Shown here piece by piece: positions 32,953 through 42,209 of a DNA stretch of 64,000 nucleotides. A model generated the notes under the pieces. That model was given only the letters and a program-made list of their open reading frames with translations, was not told the origin of the DNA and searched no databases. Both the position numbers and the translations under genes were made by a program. Source of the stretch: Gordonibacter massiliensis (ex Traore et al. 2017) (GTDB lineage Bacteria; Actinomycetota; Coriobacteriia; Coriobacteriales; Eggerthellaceae); contig LT827128.1 of assembly GCA_900170005.1 (NCBI GenBank), positions 3,716,168 to 3,780,167 of the forward strand, read 5' to 3'. Numbering within the stretch: the first letter of the stretch is position 1; each line of letters begins with the position of its first letter.

Positions 32953-32999
32953 ATTATAGCACTAATAGAAACTTAAGTTACATTCTTGAAGTTACCTTG
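32953..32999 (-). promoter_or_regulatory. Promoter and direct repeats upstream of the DHA2 exporter
   Basis: On the minus strand a perfect TATAAT (32958-32953) is preceded by two direct repeats GTAACTTCAAG and GTAACTTAAG spaced 14 bases apart. No good -35 is visible, which suggests that a regulator bound to the repeats helps or blocks polymerase. No adjacent regulator gene is obvious except the LuxR at 33083. Confidence 0.5.
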
Positions 33000-33082
33000 C
33001 CGAGAAAAGTCATCTCGGTGAAGGCTGTGAGACCTGGAAAGCGGTCCAACGGCGGTTTGTCCCTGCACGCACGGCTCGGCCC

Positions 33083-34636
33083 TCAGTCGAGGGGCTGCTC
33101 GTCGATGCGGTCGAGGAGCTCCTGCTTGGTGTGGACGTCCAGCTTCGCGTACACGTTCTTGACGTAGGTCTTCACGGTGTTCTCCGATAGGAACAGCTTC
33201 TCGCCGATGGCGGTTTTGCTGCGTCCGCGTGCCAGCAGCGCCACCACCTCGTGCTCGCGTTCCGTGAGGAAGTAGCGGCGCTTCAGCTGCTCGAGCTGGC
33301 GCGTCAGCGCGTCGCCGGAGCCGTCGGGCGCAGGCGCAGGTGTGGTCTCTACTTCATGCGTCGGCGCCTCCGTGGCGTCGTGCGCCTGCGCGCGGGCGGC
33401 GATGCTGCTGGCAAGCCCGCCGCCGCGTGCGCGGAAGTCGGCGAACAAAGGGCGCGTGCGCGGGATGGCGTCTCCCAGCAGCAGCGCCATGCTGACGGCC
33501 AGCAGCAGCACGATGACGGTGGTCAGACCGACGGCGAGCGCCGAGTGGGGCTCGGCGATCCAGATGAGCGCGCGGCCCAGCTCGCGCGGCAGGATGTGCG
33601 CCACCCATGCGACGCCCAGGATGGTGTACGGCTTCCAGCTGCTGTGGCGCGCGATGTCGTAGCAGCTGTACCACAGAAGACCCAGCGAGAACGTGTTCGC
33701 CGCCGCGATCAGCATGGCGCCGAACGGGGCCAAAGGCTCGCTCATGGCGGCCAGCGCCAGCACGCCGGCGGCGATGAGCGTGACCGCGATGTTCCAAAGC
33801 GACGAGAACCTGAGCGAGCGTCCCCGGACGAGCGTCCATCCGATCACGCCCAGCGAGAGGGCCGCCGCCCCGAACTGGTGGAGCGCCTGAAACGCCAGGG
33901 GCAGCTCGATGGACGCCCCCGAGGGGAAGCCCCGGGCGATGCCGAGGGCCAGGTTGAACAGCGCCACGCCGGCGAGCAGGCGGACGAAGGTCGAGTGCGG
34001 CTCGCGATCGTACACGGGTTCGGACGCGCTTCCGGCTTCGGAACCGTCGGCGCGCGCGTCCAGCAAGGCTTGGGCGCGGCGGAAGGCGATGCAGGACAGC
34101 GTGGGCATGAGGATGGCCGTCAGCAGCGCCACGTTTTCTGGGACCATACCCAAGAACAGGCCGAAAAACGAGCTGGCGGCAAGTGACAGGAAGGCGTACA
34201 GCAACGCTTCGGCCGGCCGCAGCCGCACGTAGAAGCCCATCCACATGCCGCCGCCCCAGATGATGCCGAACCCGGCGAGCGCGCAGGCGGTCGCAACGAG
34301 CGCTTGGCTGGGATACACGCTTTCCAGCAGGAACAGCGCGCTCGCGGCCGTCATGGCGGCGGCCGATACGAGGCCGAGCGCGTTCTGGGCCTTGCGGGAG
34401 AATCCCCGGCGCGCGATGACGGCCAGCATGACGAGGATGAGCACGGCGCGCAGCAGGTTCGCGGCGATGGTGATGATGCCCGAATCGGTGGACGTGTAGC
34501 GGTCGTACAGGTCGGCCTGGATCCAGATGCGCACGGCCACGAGGCCCAGGAAGTTGATCGAGAACAGCGGCAGATGCCGCGCGAGAAACGCGGAGAACCC
34601 GCGCGCTTCGCGTTGTCCGTCCGCCATGCGTTCCAT
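33083..34636 (-). CDS. Membrane LuxR-type transcriptional regulator
   Basis: A protein of 517 residues. Eleven or twelve hydrophobic segments fill the first 400 residues, then a linker rich in Ala/Pro/Thr, then a LuxR/FixJ helix-turn-helix (YFLTEREHEVVALLARGRSK followed by GEKLFLSENTVKTYVKNVYA). Such membrane LuxR proteins are greatly expanded in Eggerthellaceae and usually lie next to respiratory oxidoreductases; here the neighbour is the flavin reductase at 34764. It likely senses a substrate or the redox state and controls that gene. ATG 34636 is chosen with a G-rich site upstream; ATG 34627 is possible. Confidence 0.9.
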   Translation of the reverse strand: MERMADGQREARGFSAFLARHLPLFSINFLGLVAVRIWIQADLYDRYTSTDSGIITIAANLLRAVLILVMLAVIARRGFSRKAQNALGLVSAAAMTAASALFLLESVYPSQALVATACALAGFGIIWGGGMWMGFYVRLRPAEALLYAFLSLAASSFFGLFLGMVPENVALLTAILMPTLSCIAFRRAQALLDARADGSEAGSASEPVYDREPHSTFVRLLAGVALFNLALGIARGFPSGASIELPLAFQALHQFGAAALSLGVIGWTLVRGRSLRFSSLWNIAVTLIAAGVLALAAMSEPLAPFGAMLIAAANTFSLGLLWYSCYDIARHSSWKPYTILGVAWVAHILPRELGRALIWIAEPHSALAVGLTTVIVLLLAVSMALLLGDAIPRTRPLFADFRARGGGLASSIAARAQAHDATEAPTHEVETTPAPAPDGSGDALTRQLEQLKRRYFLTEREHEVVALLARGRSKTAIGEKLFLSENTVKTYVKNVYAKLDVHTKQELLDRIDEQPLD

Positions 34637-34710
34637 GCATCCCCGCTTCCCCCTCGCGATCAGTATACGTCGACCTTCAGTATAACGGAAAGCGGACCCT
34701 GAAAAAGAAG

Positions 34711-34740
34711 GACGGCGGCGGCCCGCGAGCCGCCGCCGTC
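34711..34740 (-). terminator. Intrinsic terminator after the flavin reductase gene
   Basis: GACGGCGGCGGC (34711-34722) pairs perfectly with GCCGCCGCCGTC (34729-34740); on the minus strand it is followed by CTTCTTTTTC. It separates the reductase transcript from the LuxR gene downstream. Confidence 0.85.
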
Positions 34741-34763
34741 CAAGGAGGGGAGGGAAGTCGAGG

Positions 34764-36269
34764 CTAGCGGCCGAGGAACTCAAGCACGCTTTCCGCCGCG
34801 CGGTGTCCGAACACGTTGATGTCGCAGATGGCGTTGCCGCCCAGACGGTTGCCGCCGTGGATGCCGCCCGTCACCTCGCCGGCCGCGAACAGGCCGGGGA
34901 TGGGCGTGCCGCCCGCGTCCAGCACGCGCGCCTCGGTGTCGATGCGCAGGCCGCCCATCGTGTGGTGGATGCCCGGCGCCACTTTGATGGCGAAAAACGG
35001 CGCCTCGTCGATGGGGTAGCGGCTCTTCCAGCGGCCGAAGGGATCGTCCGCGTCGGCGGCGATGGCGCCGTTGTACGCTTCCATCGTGGCTGCGAAGTTG
35101 GCTGCGTCGACGCCCATGAGGCCGCACAGGCCCTCCAGCGTGTCCGAGGAGAGCGCGAGGTTCTTCTTCTCGAACTTCTCCTTGATGCTCTTGTTCTCGT
35201 CGTACACCTTGCGGTCGAACACGGCGAACGCCCACCCGCCCGGCTGCGCCCATTCCGCAGCCGACACCACGTCGCGCGTGAGCAGCTCGTCGGTGAAGCG
35301 GTTGCCGTCGGCGTTCACGAGGATGGCGCCGTCGCCGCGGATGCCCTCGCTCAACAGGATGGACGTGCCCTGCTCCACGGTGGGGTGCACCTGGATCTGC
35401 TCGATGTCCACCACATCGGCGCCCACGTTCTGGCCCAGCACGATGCCGTCGCCCTGCGCGCCGGGCTGGTTCGTGGTCACGGCCTCGCGCAGCTCGGGGC
35501 GGTACTGCGCCAGCATCTCGTGGTTCGCGCCGAACCCGCCCGCGGCGATGACCACGGCGGGCGCGTGGTAAACGATGTCGCGCTGGCTGCGGCCGTCGAT
35601 CGCCCGCACGCCCACGATGGCACCGTCCTCCACGAGTATCTCCCGCACGTCCGTGTGCGTGACGGCGTCCACCCCGCGCTCCGCGCACTGCTCGCACATA
35701 TGCTTCACGAGGTACTTGCCCACGGCGCTGCCGTCCTCGGGCCGGTGGATGCGCGGCACGGACGCGCCGCCGGAGGTGGATATCTTCGTGAGGTTCATAC
35801 CGCGCTCGGCCAAACGCTCGATGGCGGCGTTGGAGTTCGAGCACATGTAGTTGATGAGGTCCATGTTGCCCAGATTGTGGCCGCCCTTGTAGGTGTCGGA
35901 CGCGAAAAGTTCCACACTGTCCTTGACGCCCTCGGATTCCTGCAGCTTCGTGCAGCAGGCGTTCATGCCTCCCTCGGCGAAGCAGGTGTTGCCGCCGGCC
36001 ACATTCATCTTCTCCAGCAGTATGACGCGCGCGCCGCCGTCGTGCGCGCTCATGGCTGCCGTCATGCCCGCGCCGCCCGCGCCGATGACGATCACGTCGT
36101 ACGAGCCGCCGTCTCGCAGGTCGTCGGCGATTGCCTGCTTCGGCGCGCAGCCCGTGAGCCCCGCGAACGACGTAGCTGCGAGCATGCCCGTACCTATCAT
36201 GCCGCGCAGGAACAGCCGCCTGTCCATGGCCCGGCCGCCGACCCTCGTGCCCTCGTTACGCTTGTTCAT
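34764..36269 (-). CDS. FAD-dependent fumarate reductase-like flavoprotein, exported
   Basis: A protein of 501 residues. The N-terminus has a twin-arginine motif (MDRRLFLRGMIG) and a possible lipobox LTGC at the end of the hydrophobic core, so it is probably Tat-exported and may be lipid-anchored. The FAD-binding motif is VIVIGAGGAGMTAA; the C-terminal FAD loop is PGLFAAGEVTGGIHGGNRLG; HHTMGG and IRGDGAILVNADGNRFTDE are as in flavocytochrome c-type fumarate and urocanate reductases. No heme or FMN domain is fused, so electrons must come from a separate donor. The substrate may be an enoate other than fumarate. GGGGAAG precedes the ATG. Confidence 0.9.
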   Translation of the reverse strand: MNKRNEGTRVGGRAMDRRLFLRGMIGTGMLAATSFAGLTGCAPKQAIADDLRDGGSYDVIVIGAGGAGMTAAMSAHDGGARVILLEKMNVAGGNTCFAEGGMNACCTKLQESEGVKDSVELFASDTYKGGHNLGNMDLINYMCSNSNAAIERLAERGMNLTKISTSGGASVPRIHRPEDGSAVGKYLVKHMCEQCAERGVDAVTHTDVREILVEDGAIVGVRAIDGRSQRDIVYHAPAVVIAAGGFGANHEMLAQYRPELREAVTTNQPGAQGDGIVLGQNVGADVVDIEQIQVHPTVEQGTSILLSEGIRGDGAILVNADGNRFTDELLTRDVVSAAEWAQPGGWAFAVFDRKVYDENKSIKEKFEKKNLALSSDTLEGLCGLMGVDAANFAATMEAYNGAIAADADDPFGRWKSRYPIDEAPFFAIKVAPGIHHTMGGLRIDTEARVLDAGGTPIPGLFAAGEVTGGIHGGNRLGGNAICDINVFGHRAAESVLEFLGR

Positions 36270-36595
36270 GGTGCTTCCCCTTCCTTGTTCCTCGGTCGTC
36301 GCTCGAGGCGGCGCCGATGCGGTTTCCTTGGTAGAGAGGCTACCGTCTCCAAGGTCGTTCGGGCAGACGACGAACGGGTGGGTGCTACACCCGAAGCGGG
36401 TGATTTTGCCGAACGGGCCTCGTTTGTCGTTGCCGAGCCCTTCTCCTGTGGATATCGTCGTGCGGCGCGGCGCGGGTGCGCAAAAGGGGCTTGTTTGCTA
36501 TCATGGGCGGCGTTATGTTTTCACCTGTTCCGCCTTCGGTTCCGCAGCGCGCCTGCGGCGCCGGTGCGTGAAAACGAGAAGGGAAGAGCCACCCC
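36270..36595. other. Divergent intergenic region between flavin reductase and gatC
   Basis: It holds two opposing promoters. TATCAT at 36494-36499 is a possible -10 for gatC but no good -35 is visible. An inverted repeat of CGAACGGG type and the hairpin GGTGCTACACC lie nearer the reductase. No open frame with a ribosome site is present. Confidence 0.4.
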
Positions 36596-36907
36596 ATGAC
36601 CCAGCATGTAACCGAGCACGATGTGCGCGATATCGCCGAGTACACGCGCATCGGCCTCACCGACGAGGAAGTCGCGCGGATGACGGTCGATCTGAACGCC
36701 ATCATCGACAGCCTGCGTCCCATCACCGAATACGACCTGGAGGGCGTGGAGCCCACGTTCCACCCCATCGGCGGCCTGTCCAACGTCATGCGCGAGGACG
36801 TGGAGGAGCCCTCCTTCACGCAGGAGGTCGCGCTCGAGAACGCGCCGAAGCAGCAGGACGGCTGCTTCCTCATCCCGTCGATCCTGGGCGAAGGGGGCGA
36901 TCGCTGA
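36596..36907 (+). CDS. gatC: Asp-tRNA(Asn)/Glu-tRNA(Gln) amidotransferase subunit C
   Basis: A protein of 103 residues with the GatC pattern VRDIAEYTRIGLTDEEVARM, LNAIIDSLRPITEYDLEGVE, and MREDVEEPSFTQEVALENAP. It stabilises and positions GatA and GatB in the GatCAB complex, which makes Gln-tRNA(Gln) and/or Asn-tRNA(Asn) by transamidation. The ATG follows GAAGGGAAGAG. The stop overlaps gatA by one base. Confidence 0.95.
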   Translation: MTQHVTEHDVRDIAEYTRIGLTDEEVARMTVDLNAIIDSLRPITEYDLEGVEPTFHPIGGLSNVMREDVEEPSFTQEVALENAPKQQDGCFLIPSILGEGGDR

Positions 36908-38406
36908 TGGCCGCCTCTCCCGCCTTCGGCGCGATGGGCGCCCGCGCCATCCGCGCCGGCCTCGTCGCCAAGGAGTTCTCCGCCCGCGAGATCGCGGAGT
37001 CCTCGCTCGCCCGCATCGACGCCGCGAACAAGGACCTGCACGCCTTCCTCGAAACCACCGAGCAGTTGGCGCTCGATCAGGCCGCCAAGGTCGATGCGGC
37101 CGTGGCCGCCGGCGAGTTGGACGCGTGCGGCCTCCTGGCCGGCGTGCCCGTGGCGTTCAAGGACAACATGAACCTGGAAGGCACGCACACCACGTGCTCG
37201 TCGAAGATGCTCGAGAATTACGTGTCGCCGTTCACGGCCACGTGCGTCGCCCGCACCATCGAGGCGGGCGGCATCCCGCTCGGCAAGCTGAACATGGACG
37301 AGTTCGCGTTCGGCTCCTCCACGGAGACGAGCGCCTTCGGACCCACGAAGAACCCGTGGGACCTTTCCCGCGTGCCCGGCGGCTCGTCGGGCGGCAGCGC
37401 CGCGGCGGTGGCCGCCGGCCTGGCCACGGTCACGCTCGGCAGCGATACGGGCGGCTCCATCCGCCAGCCCGGCAGCTTCTGCGGCACGGTGGCCGTGAAG
37501 CCCACCTACGGCGTGGTTTCGCGCTACGGCGTGGTGGCGTTCGGCAGCTCGCTCGACCAGGTGGGCCCGTTCACGCGCTCGGTGGAGGACGCGGCGTTGG
37601 CCATGAACGCCATCGCCGGCCGCGACGTGCTCGACTGCACGAGCCAGGACGTTTCCGTCGACTTCACGGCGAACCTCGCCGAGGGCGTGCGCGGCATGCG
37701 CATCGGCGTCGTGCCCGCGTTCATGGAGGCCCAGGGCCTCACGCCCGAGGTGAAGGCCAAGGTGGAGGAGGCCGCCGAGCACCTGCGCGCGCTGGGCGCC
37801 GAGCTCGTGGAGGTGGACCTGCCCAACGCGCAGGCCGCCATGAGCGCCTACTACGTGCTGGGCCCGTGCGAGGCGTTCAGCAACCTGGCCCGCTTCGATT
37901 CCGTGCGCTACGGCTACTGCGACCCGGGCCATGCGGACCTGAACAGCCAGTACGAGGCCAGCCGCGCCGCGGGCTTCGGCCCCGAGACGCGCCGCCGCGT
38001 GATGCTGGGCAGCTACCTTCTGTCCGCCGGCGTGTACGACAAGTACTACTACCCGGCGCAGCAGGTGCGCACGCTCATCACGCAGGACTACGCGCGCGCC
38101 TACGAGCAGGTGGACTGCATCCTCGCGCCCGTGTCGCCGCGCACGTCGTTCAAGTTCGGCGAGGTGAGCGACCCTACGGACATGTACCTGTCGGACATGT
38201 TCACCATCTCCATCAACATCGCGGGCAACGGCGGCATGAGTCTGCCGGTGGGCCTGGGCGCCGACACGCACCTGCCGGTGGGCGTGCAGCTCATCTCGCC
38301 GGCGTTCAAGGACGAGAACATGCTGCGCGCGGCCGCCGCGCTGGAAACGGTGTACGGCCCGGCCCCGGTCGCCCCCGCCTACGCCGACGGAAAGGCAGGT
38401 GAGTAG
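36907..38406 (+). CDS. gatA: Asp-tRNA(Asn)/Glu-tRNA(Gln) amidotransferase subunit A
   Basis: A protein of 499 residues of the amidase signature family: catalytic Lys in GVPVAFKDNM, Gly/Ser-rich PGGSSGGSAAAVAAGL, and the nucleophile serine in GSDTGGSIRQPGSFCG. It releases ammonia from glutamine for transfer to the mischarged tRNA in GatB. Length is normal. The start at 36907 overlaps the gatC stop; the frame is open for another kilobase upstream but only as an antisense shadow of the flavin reductase gene. Confidence 0.97.
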   Translation: MAASPAFGAMGARAIRAGLVAKEFSAREIAESSLARIDAANKDLHAFLETTEQLALDQAAKVDAAVAAGELDACGLLAGVPVAFKDNMNLEGTHTTCSSKMLENYVSPFTATCVARTIEAGGIPLGKLNMDEFAFGSSTETSAFGPTKNPWDLSRVPGGSSGGSAAAVAAGLATVTLGSDTGGSIRQPGSFCGTVAVKPTYGVVSRYGVVAFGSSLDQVGPFTRSVEDAALAMNAIAGRDVLDCTSQDVSVDFTANLAEGVRGMRIGVVPAFMEAQGLTPEVKAKVEEAAEHLRALGAELVEVDLPNAQAAMSAYYVLGPCEAFSNLARFDSVRYGYCDPGHADLNSQYEASRAAGFGPETRRRVMLGSYLLSAGVYDKYYYPAQQVRTLITQDYARAYEQVDCILAPVSPRTSFKFGEVSDPTDMYLSDMFTISINIAGNGGMSLPVGLGADTHLPVGVQLISPAFKDENMLRAAAALETVYGPAPVAPAYADGKAGE

Positions 38407-38408
38407 CC

Positions 38409-39986
38409 ATGCGGAAGCTCGAAGAAGTTCTCAAGGATTGGGAGGCAGTCATCGGCCTCGAGATCCACGCCGAGCTCACCACGCTCGACACCAAGATGTT
38501 CTGCGGCTGCAAGCTGGAGTTCGGCGCAGAGCCGAACACGCACACGTGCCCCGTGTGCTTAGGGATGCCCGGCGCGTTGCCCGTGCCGAACCGCGCGGCC
38601 ATCGAGTCCATCGTGCTGGCGGGCCTGGCCACGAACTGCGACATCGAGAAGCACTCGATGTTCTACCGCAAAACGTACATGTATCCCGACATGTCGAAGA
38701 ACTACCAGACCACGCAGGGCCCCGTGGCCTTCTGTATGCGCGGGCACCTCGACCTCGACGTGGACGGCGCGGCCGCCAAGGAGCGCATCGACCTGGACGG
38801 CCTGGACGTGGGCGAGAGCCGCGGCAACGCCACGCGCACCGAGACCGGCTACACCGCGCATGTGGGCATCACGCGCATCCACATGGAGGAGGACGCGGGC
38901 AAGATGGTGCACATCGGCGGCGGCGAGGGCCGCATCGCCGGCGCCACGCACTCGCTGGTGGACTACAACCGCGCGGGCACCCCGCTCACCGAGCTGGTCA
39001 CCGAGCCCGACCTGCGCACGCCCGAGGAGGCGCGCCTGTTCATGCAGAAGCTGCGCCAGATCTACCTGGCGCTGGGCATCTCCGACTGCTCGATGGAAGA
39101 GGGCTCCATGCGCTGCGACGGCAACGTGTCGCTGCGCCGCCGCGGTGCCAAGGAGTTCGGCGTGAAGACCGAGCTCAAGAACATGAACAGCTTCAAGAAC
39201 CTTCACGACGGCCTGGCCTACGAGATCTGCCGCCAGGCGGAGGTGCTCGAGGAGGGCGGCCAGATCTTCCAGGAGACGCGGCACTGGGACCCGTCGGCCA
39301 AGCGCACCATCGTGATGCGCGTGAAGGAGACGGCCGACGACTACCGCCTGTTCCCCGATCCGGACCTCGCGCCCTACGACCTCACGGACGAGTGGATCGA
39401 ATCCGTGCGCGCGAAGCTGCCCGAGCTGCCCGACCAGAAGGCGGCCCGCTTCGAGGACGCGTTCAGTCTCACGCCCTACGACGCGCGCCACTTGGTCGAG
39501 CATCGCGCCACCGCCGACTTCTTCGAGGCGTGCATGGAGTTGGCCGGCGCCGACGCGGCCAAGCTGGCGAAGCCGGTGGCGAACCTCGTCATCAACGACG
39601 TGACCGCCTACCTCAACGCGCACGAGGGCACGGAGCTGGCCGACACGCCGCTCACGCCCGCGCGCGCCGTGGCGCTCGTGCGCCTGACGGCGGCCGACGC
39701 CATCTCGTCCAAGCAGGCCAAAGAGGTGTTCGCGGCCATCCTCGACGAGGACAAGGACCCGGACGCCGTCGTGCGCGAGCGCGGCATGGAGCAGGTGTCC
39801 GACACCGGCGCCATCGAGGCCGTGGTCGACGCCGTGCTGGCCGCCAACCCCGACAAGGTGGAGCAGTACCGCGGCGGCAAGACGGGCCTCATCGGCTTCT
39901 TCGTGGGCCAGTGCATGAAGGAGATGCGCGGCCAGGGCAACCCGAAGGTCATCAACGAGCTTCTGGCGAGCAAACTGTCGTCCTAG
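38409..39986 (+). CDS. gatB: Asp-tRNA(Asn)/Glu-tRNA(Gln) amidotransferase subunit B
   Basis: A protein of 525 residues. The family motifs IGLEIHAELTTLDTKMFCGC, CPVCLGMPGALPVPN, and YPDMSKNYQTTQGP are present, and the C-terminal YqeY-like tail (SKQAKEVFAAILDEDKDPDA) is complete. It activates the mischarged carboxylate with ATP and binds the tRNA. It starts two bases after gatA. The only oddity is a longish insert (DLDVDGAAAKERIDLDGLDV) in the cradle domain. Confidence 0.97.
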   Translation: MRKLEEVLKDWEAVIGLEIHAELTTLDTKMFCGCKLEFGAEPNTHTCPVCLGMPGALPVPNRAAIESIVLAGLATNCDIEKHSMFYRKTYMYPDMSKNYQTTQGPVAFCMRGHLDLDVDGAAAKERIDLDGLDVGESRGNATRTETGYTAHVGITRIHMEEDAGKMVHIGGGEGRIAGATHSLVDYNRAGTPLTELVTEPDLRTPEEARLFMQKLRQIYLALGISDCSMEEGSMRCDGNVSLRRRGAKEFGVKTELKNMNSFKNLHDGLAYEICRQAEVLEEGGQIFQETRHWDPSAKRTIVMRVKETADDYRLFPDPDLAPYDLTDEWIESVRAKLPELPDQKAARFEDAFSLTPYDARHLVEHRATADFFEACMELAGADAAKLAKPVANLVINDVTAYLNAHEGTELADTPLTPARAVALVRLTAADAISSKQAKEVFAAILDEDKDPDAVVRERGMEQVSDTGAIEAVVDAVLAANPDKVEQYRGGKTGLIGFFVGQCMKEMRGQGNPKVINELLASKLSS

Positions 39987-40006
39987 ACGAAACGCAAGCC
40001 TCGGCT

Positions 40007-40159
40007 GTCATCCTGGGCGAAACGCAAGCTCCCGGTTGTTATCCTGGGCGAGCGTAAGCGAGCCGAAGGATCCCGCGCGGCGTCAGCCGTGACATTCCCG
40101 GCTGCCGCCGCGCGGGATCCTTCGGCTCCGGCGGCTCCGCCGCCTGCGCTCAGGATGAC
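40007..40159. repeat. Palindromic repeat (TCATCCTGAGCG family) between gatB and the symporter
   Basis: It starts GTCATCCTGGGCGAAACGCA, has a second internal start GTTATCCTGGGCGAGCG near 40037, then GGATCCCGCGCGGCG and the complement CGCCGCGCGGGATCC, and ends CGCTCAGGATGAC. The outer TTAAACCAG arms of the 31207 copy are absent. It fills nearly the whole gap before the symporter gene and could act as a terminator for gatCAB. Confidence 0.8.
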
Positions 40160-40196
40160 AGACGGATGGCGGGGGAACAAGAACAGAAGGGGATCA

Positions 40197-41711
40197 ATGG
40201 ACTTCAACGCAACGCTCATCGCTGTCACCGGCGAGGTCGACGGCTTTCTCTACACGTACATCCTGCTGCTGTTGCTGGTGGCCGTGGGCGTGTACTTCAC
40301 CGTGCGCACGAAGGCCGTGCAGCTGCGCTACCTCAAGGACATGTTCTCGCAGCTGACCGAGAAGAAGCACGTGCAGGGCGCGCGCTCCATCTCGTCGTTC
40401 CAGGCGCTCATGGTGTCCACGGCCTCGCGCGTGGGCACGGGCAACATCGCGGGCGTGGCCACGGCCATCGCCACGGGCGGCCCGGGCGCTGTGTTCTGGA
40501 TGGGGCTCATGGCCATCATTGGCGCGGCGTCGGCGTTCATCGAATCCACGCTCGCGCAGATCTGGAAGGTGCGCGGCAAGGAGGGCGAGTTCCGCGGCGG
40601 CCCGGCGTACTACATCCAGCAGGCGCTGGGGAAGCGCTGGCTGGGCATCCTGTTCGCCGTGCTGCTCATCCTGTGCTTCGCGTTCGGGTTCAACGGGCTG
40701 CAGGCCTTCAACGCGGCCTCGTCGCTCGAGTACTACATTCCCGAATACGCCACGAACGGCGCGGCCGTGGCCTGCGGCATCGTGCTTGCGGTGATGACCG
40801 CGTTCGTCATCTTCGGCGGCGCGAAGCGCATCAGCGTCATCACGTCCATCATCGTGCCCATCATGGCGCTGGCCTACATCGCCATCGCGCTGTGGACCAC
40901 CGTCACCAACATCGCCGAACTGCCCGCGGTGTTCTCGCTGGTGTTCGCGTCGGCGTTCGACTTCCAATCGATCTTCGGCGGCTTCGCGGGCTCGGTGGTC
41001 ATGCTGGGCATCAAGCGCGGCCTGTACTCCAATGAGGCCGGCATGGGCTCAGCGCCGAACGCGGCCGCCACGGCGTCGGTGTCGCACCCCTGCAAACAGG
41101 GCCTCGTGCAGAGCCTGTCCGTGTACATCGACACGCTGCTCATCTGCACGTGCTCGGCCATGATGGTGCTCGTGTTCTACGTGCAGGACCCGCAGGCCGC
41201 CGTCGGGCTCAACGGCATGCCGCTCGTGCAGATGGCCGTGAACAACTCGGTGGGCGAGGTCGGCATCCACTTCATCACGTTCGCCATCTTCGCCTTCGCG
41301 TTCTCCAGCCTCATCGGCAACTACTTCTACGCCGAGAACAACCTGCGCTTCATCAAGGGCGACAGCAAAGCCGTGCTCCTGGTGTTCCGTCTGGTGTGCC
41401 TCGCGGTCATCTTCTACGGCGCGGTGAACAGCTTCGACCTTGCGTGGAACCTGGCCGACATCTTCATGGGGCTCATGGCCATCGTGAACCTCGTGGCCAT
41501 CGTGCTGCTGGGGAAGTGGGCGCTCAAGGTGCTCGACGACTACACGGCGCAGCGCAAGGCGGGCAAGGACCCGGTGTTCGTGGCCGCCAGCATCGAAGGG
41601 CTGCCGCCGACCGAGTGCTGGCACCTCGAGCACCTCGAGGAGTACGGCAAGCCACCGGTGCAGGAGTACCTCGACGAGCAGATCGACGTGGAGTACGCCG
41701 GGCTGCAATAG
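40197..41711 (+). CDS. Alanine/glycine:cation symporter (AGCS family)
   Basis: A protein of 504 residues with about eleven membrane segments. AGCS hallmarks are SSFQALMVSTASRVGTGNIA with the following GVATAIATGGPGAVFWM, GLYSNEAGMGSAPNAAATAS, and GNYFYAENNLRFI. It imports alanine or glycine with sodium or protons. Start 40197 follows AAGGGGATCA; upstream the frame runs into the repeat and has no family similarity. The C-terminal 50 residues form an acidic cytoplasmic tail (EYGKPPVQEYLDEQIDVEYA). Confidence 0.93.
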   Translation: MDFNATLIAVTGEVDGFLYTYILLLLLVAVGVYFTVRTKAVQLRYLKDMFSQLTEKKHVQGARSISSFQALMVSTASRVGTGNIAGVATAIATGGPGAVFWMGLMAIIGAASAFIESTLAQIWKVRGKEGEFRGGPAYYIQQALGKRWLGILFAVLLILCFAFGFNGLQAFNAASSLEYYIPEYATNGAAVACGIVLAVMTAFVIFGGAKRISVITSIIVPIMALAYIAIALWTTVTNIAELPAVFSLVFASAFDFQSIFGGFAGSVVMLGIKRGLYSNEAGMGSAPNAAATASVSHPCKQGLVQSLSVYIDTLLICTCSAMMVLVFYVQDPQAAVGLNGMPLVQMAVNNSVGEVGIHFITFAIFAFAFSSLIGNYFYAENNLRFIKGDSKAVLLVFRLVCLAVIFYGAVNSFDLAWNLADIFMGLMAIVNLVAIVLLGKWALKVLDDYTAQRKAGKDPVFVAASIEGLPPTECWHLEHLEEYGKPPVQEYLDEQIDVEYAGLQ

Positions 41712-41794
41712 CCGTGTGACGGTTTGAGCGTGCGGCTCGCGGGCGTGGTACGATAAGGGAAACAAAGGCGATTCGCTCGACGAAAGGAAGCGGC

Positions 41795-42067
41795 ATGGCC
41801 GACGACAACCGACGTCCAGGGGACTGGCAGCGCAGGGATCTGCGCCAGGACGCGAACGACCTGATGGAAGAGCCCAACCAGAAGAAATGGTACAAGCAGA
41901 CGTTCTGGATCATCTTCTTCCTGGTGATCTTCTGGCCGGTGGGCATCGTGTTGGCGTGGAGGAGCGACTGGCATATCGCGGCAAAGATCGCCGCGAGCGT
42001 GTTCGTGGTCGTGGCCGTGTACTTCTCCTACAACATGTCGCTGGCCGTGCAGGCCATGGGGCGCTAG
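41795..42067 (+). CDS. Small membrane protein of unknown function
   Basis: A protein of 90 residues: a charged N-terminal third (MADDNRRPGDWQRRDLRQDA), then two hydrophobic segments (FWIIFFLVIFWPVGIVLAW and AAKIAASVFVVVAVYFSYNM). The ATG is preceded by GAAAGGAAG. The pattern F-PVGI-L-W is shared by many small membrane proteins that carry a zinc-ribbon in other species; here no cysteine is present. No function can be assigned. Confidence 0.7.
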   Translation: MADDNRRPGDWQRRDLRQDANDLMEEPNQKKWYKQTFWIIFFLVIFWPVGIVLAWRSDWHIAAKIAASVFVVVAVYFSYNMSLAVQAMGR

Positions 42068-42209
42068 CCCGCGAAAACCCGCTTCCGTTTTGCGCCTCCT
42101 GTGAGGTTTCCCGCTTTTCGGCGGGCCCGCCTCGCGCATATGCCCCTCGTGCGCTATCATTCGCTTCGAAAAATGACGAGGCACATGAGAGTAATACGAG
42201 GATAACATC

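Noticed and set aside
35893-36906. Extension of the gatA frame by about 340 codons upstream
   Set aside because: The added part is antisense to the flavin reductase and overlaps gatC; GatA similarity begins at 36907.
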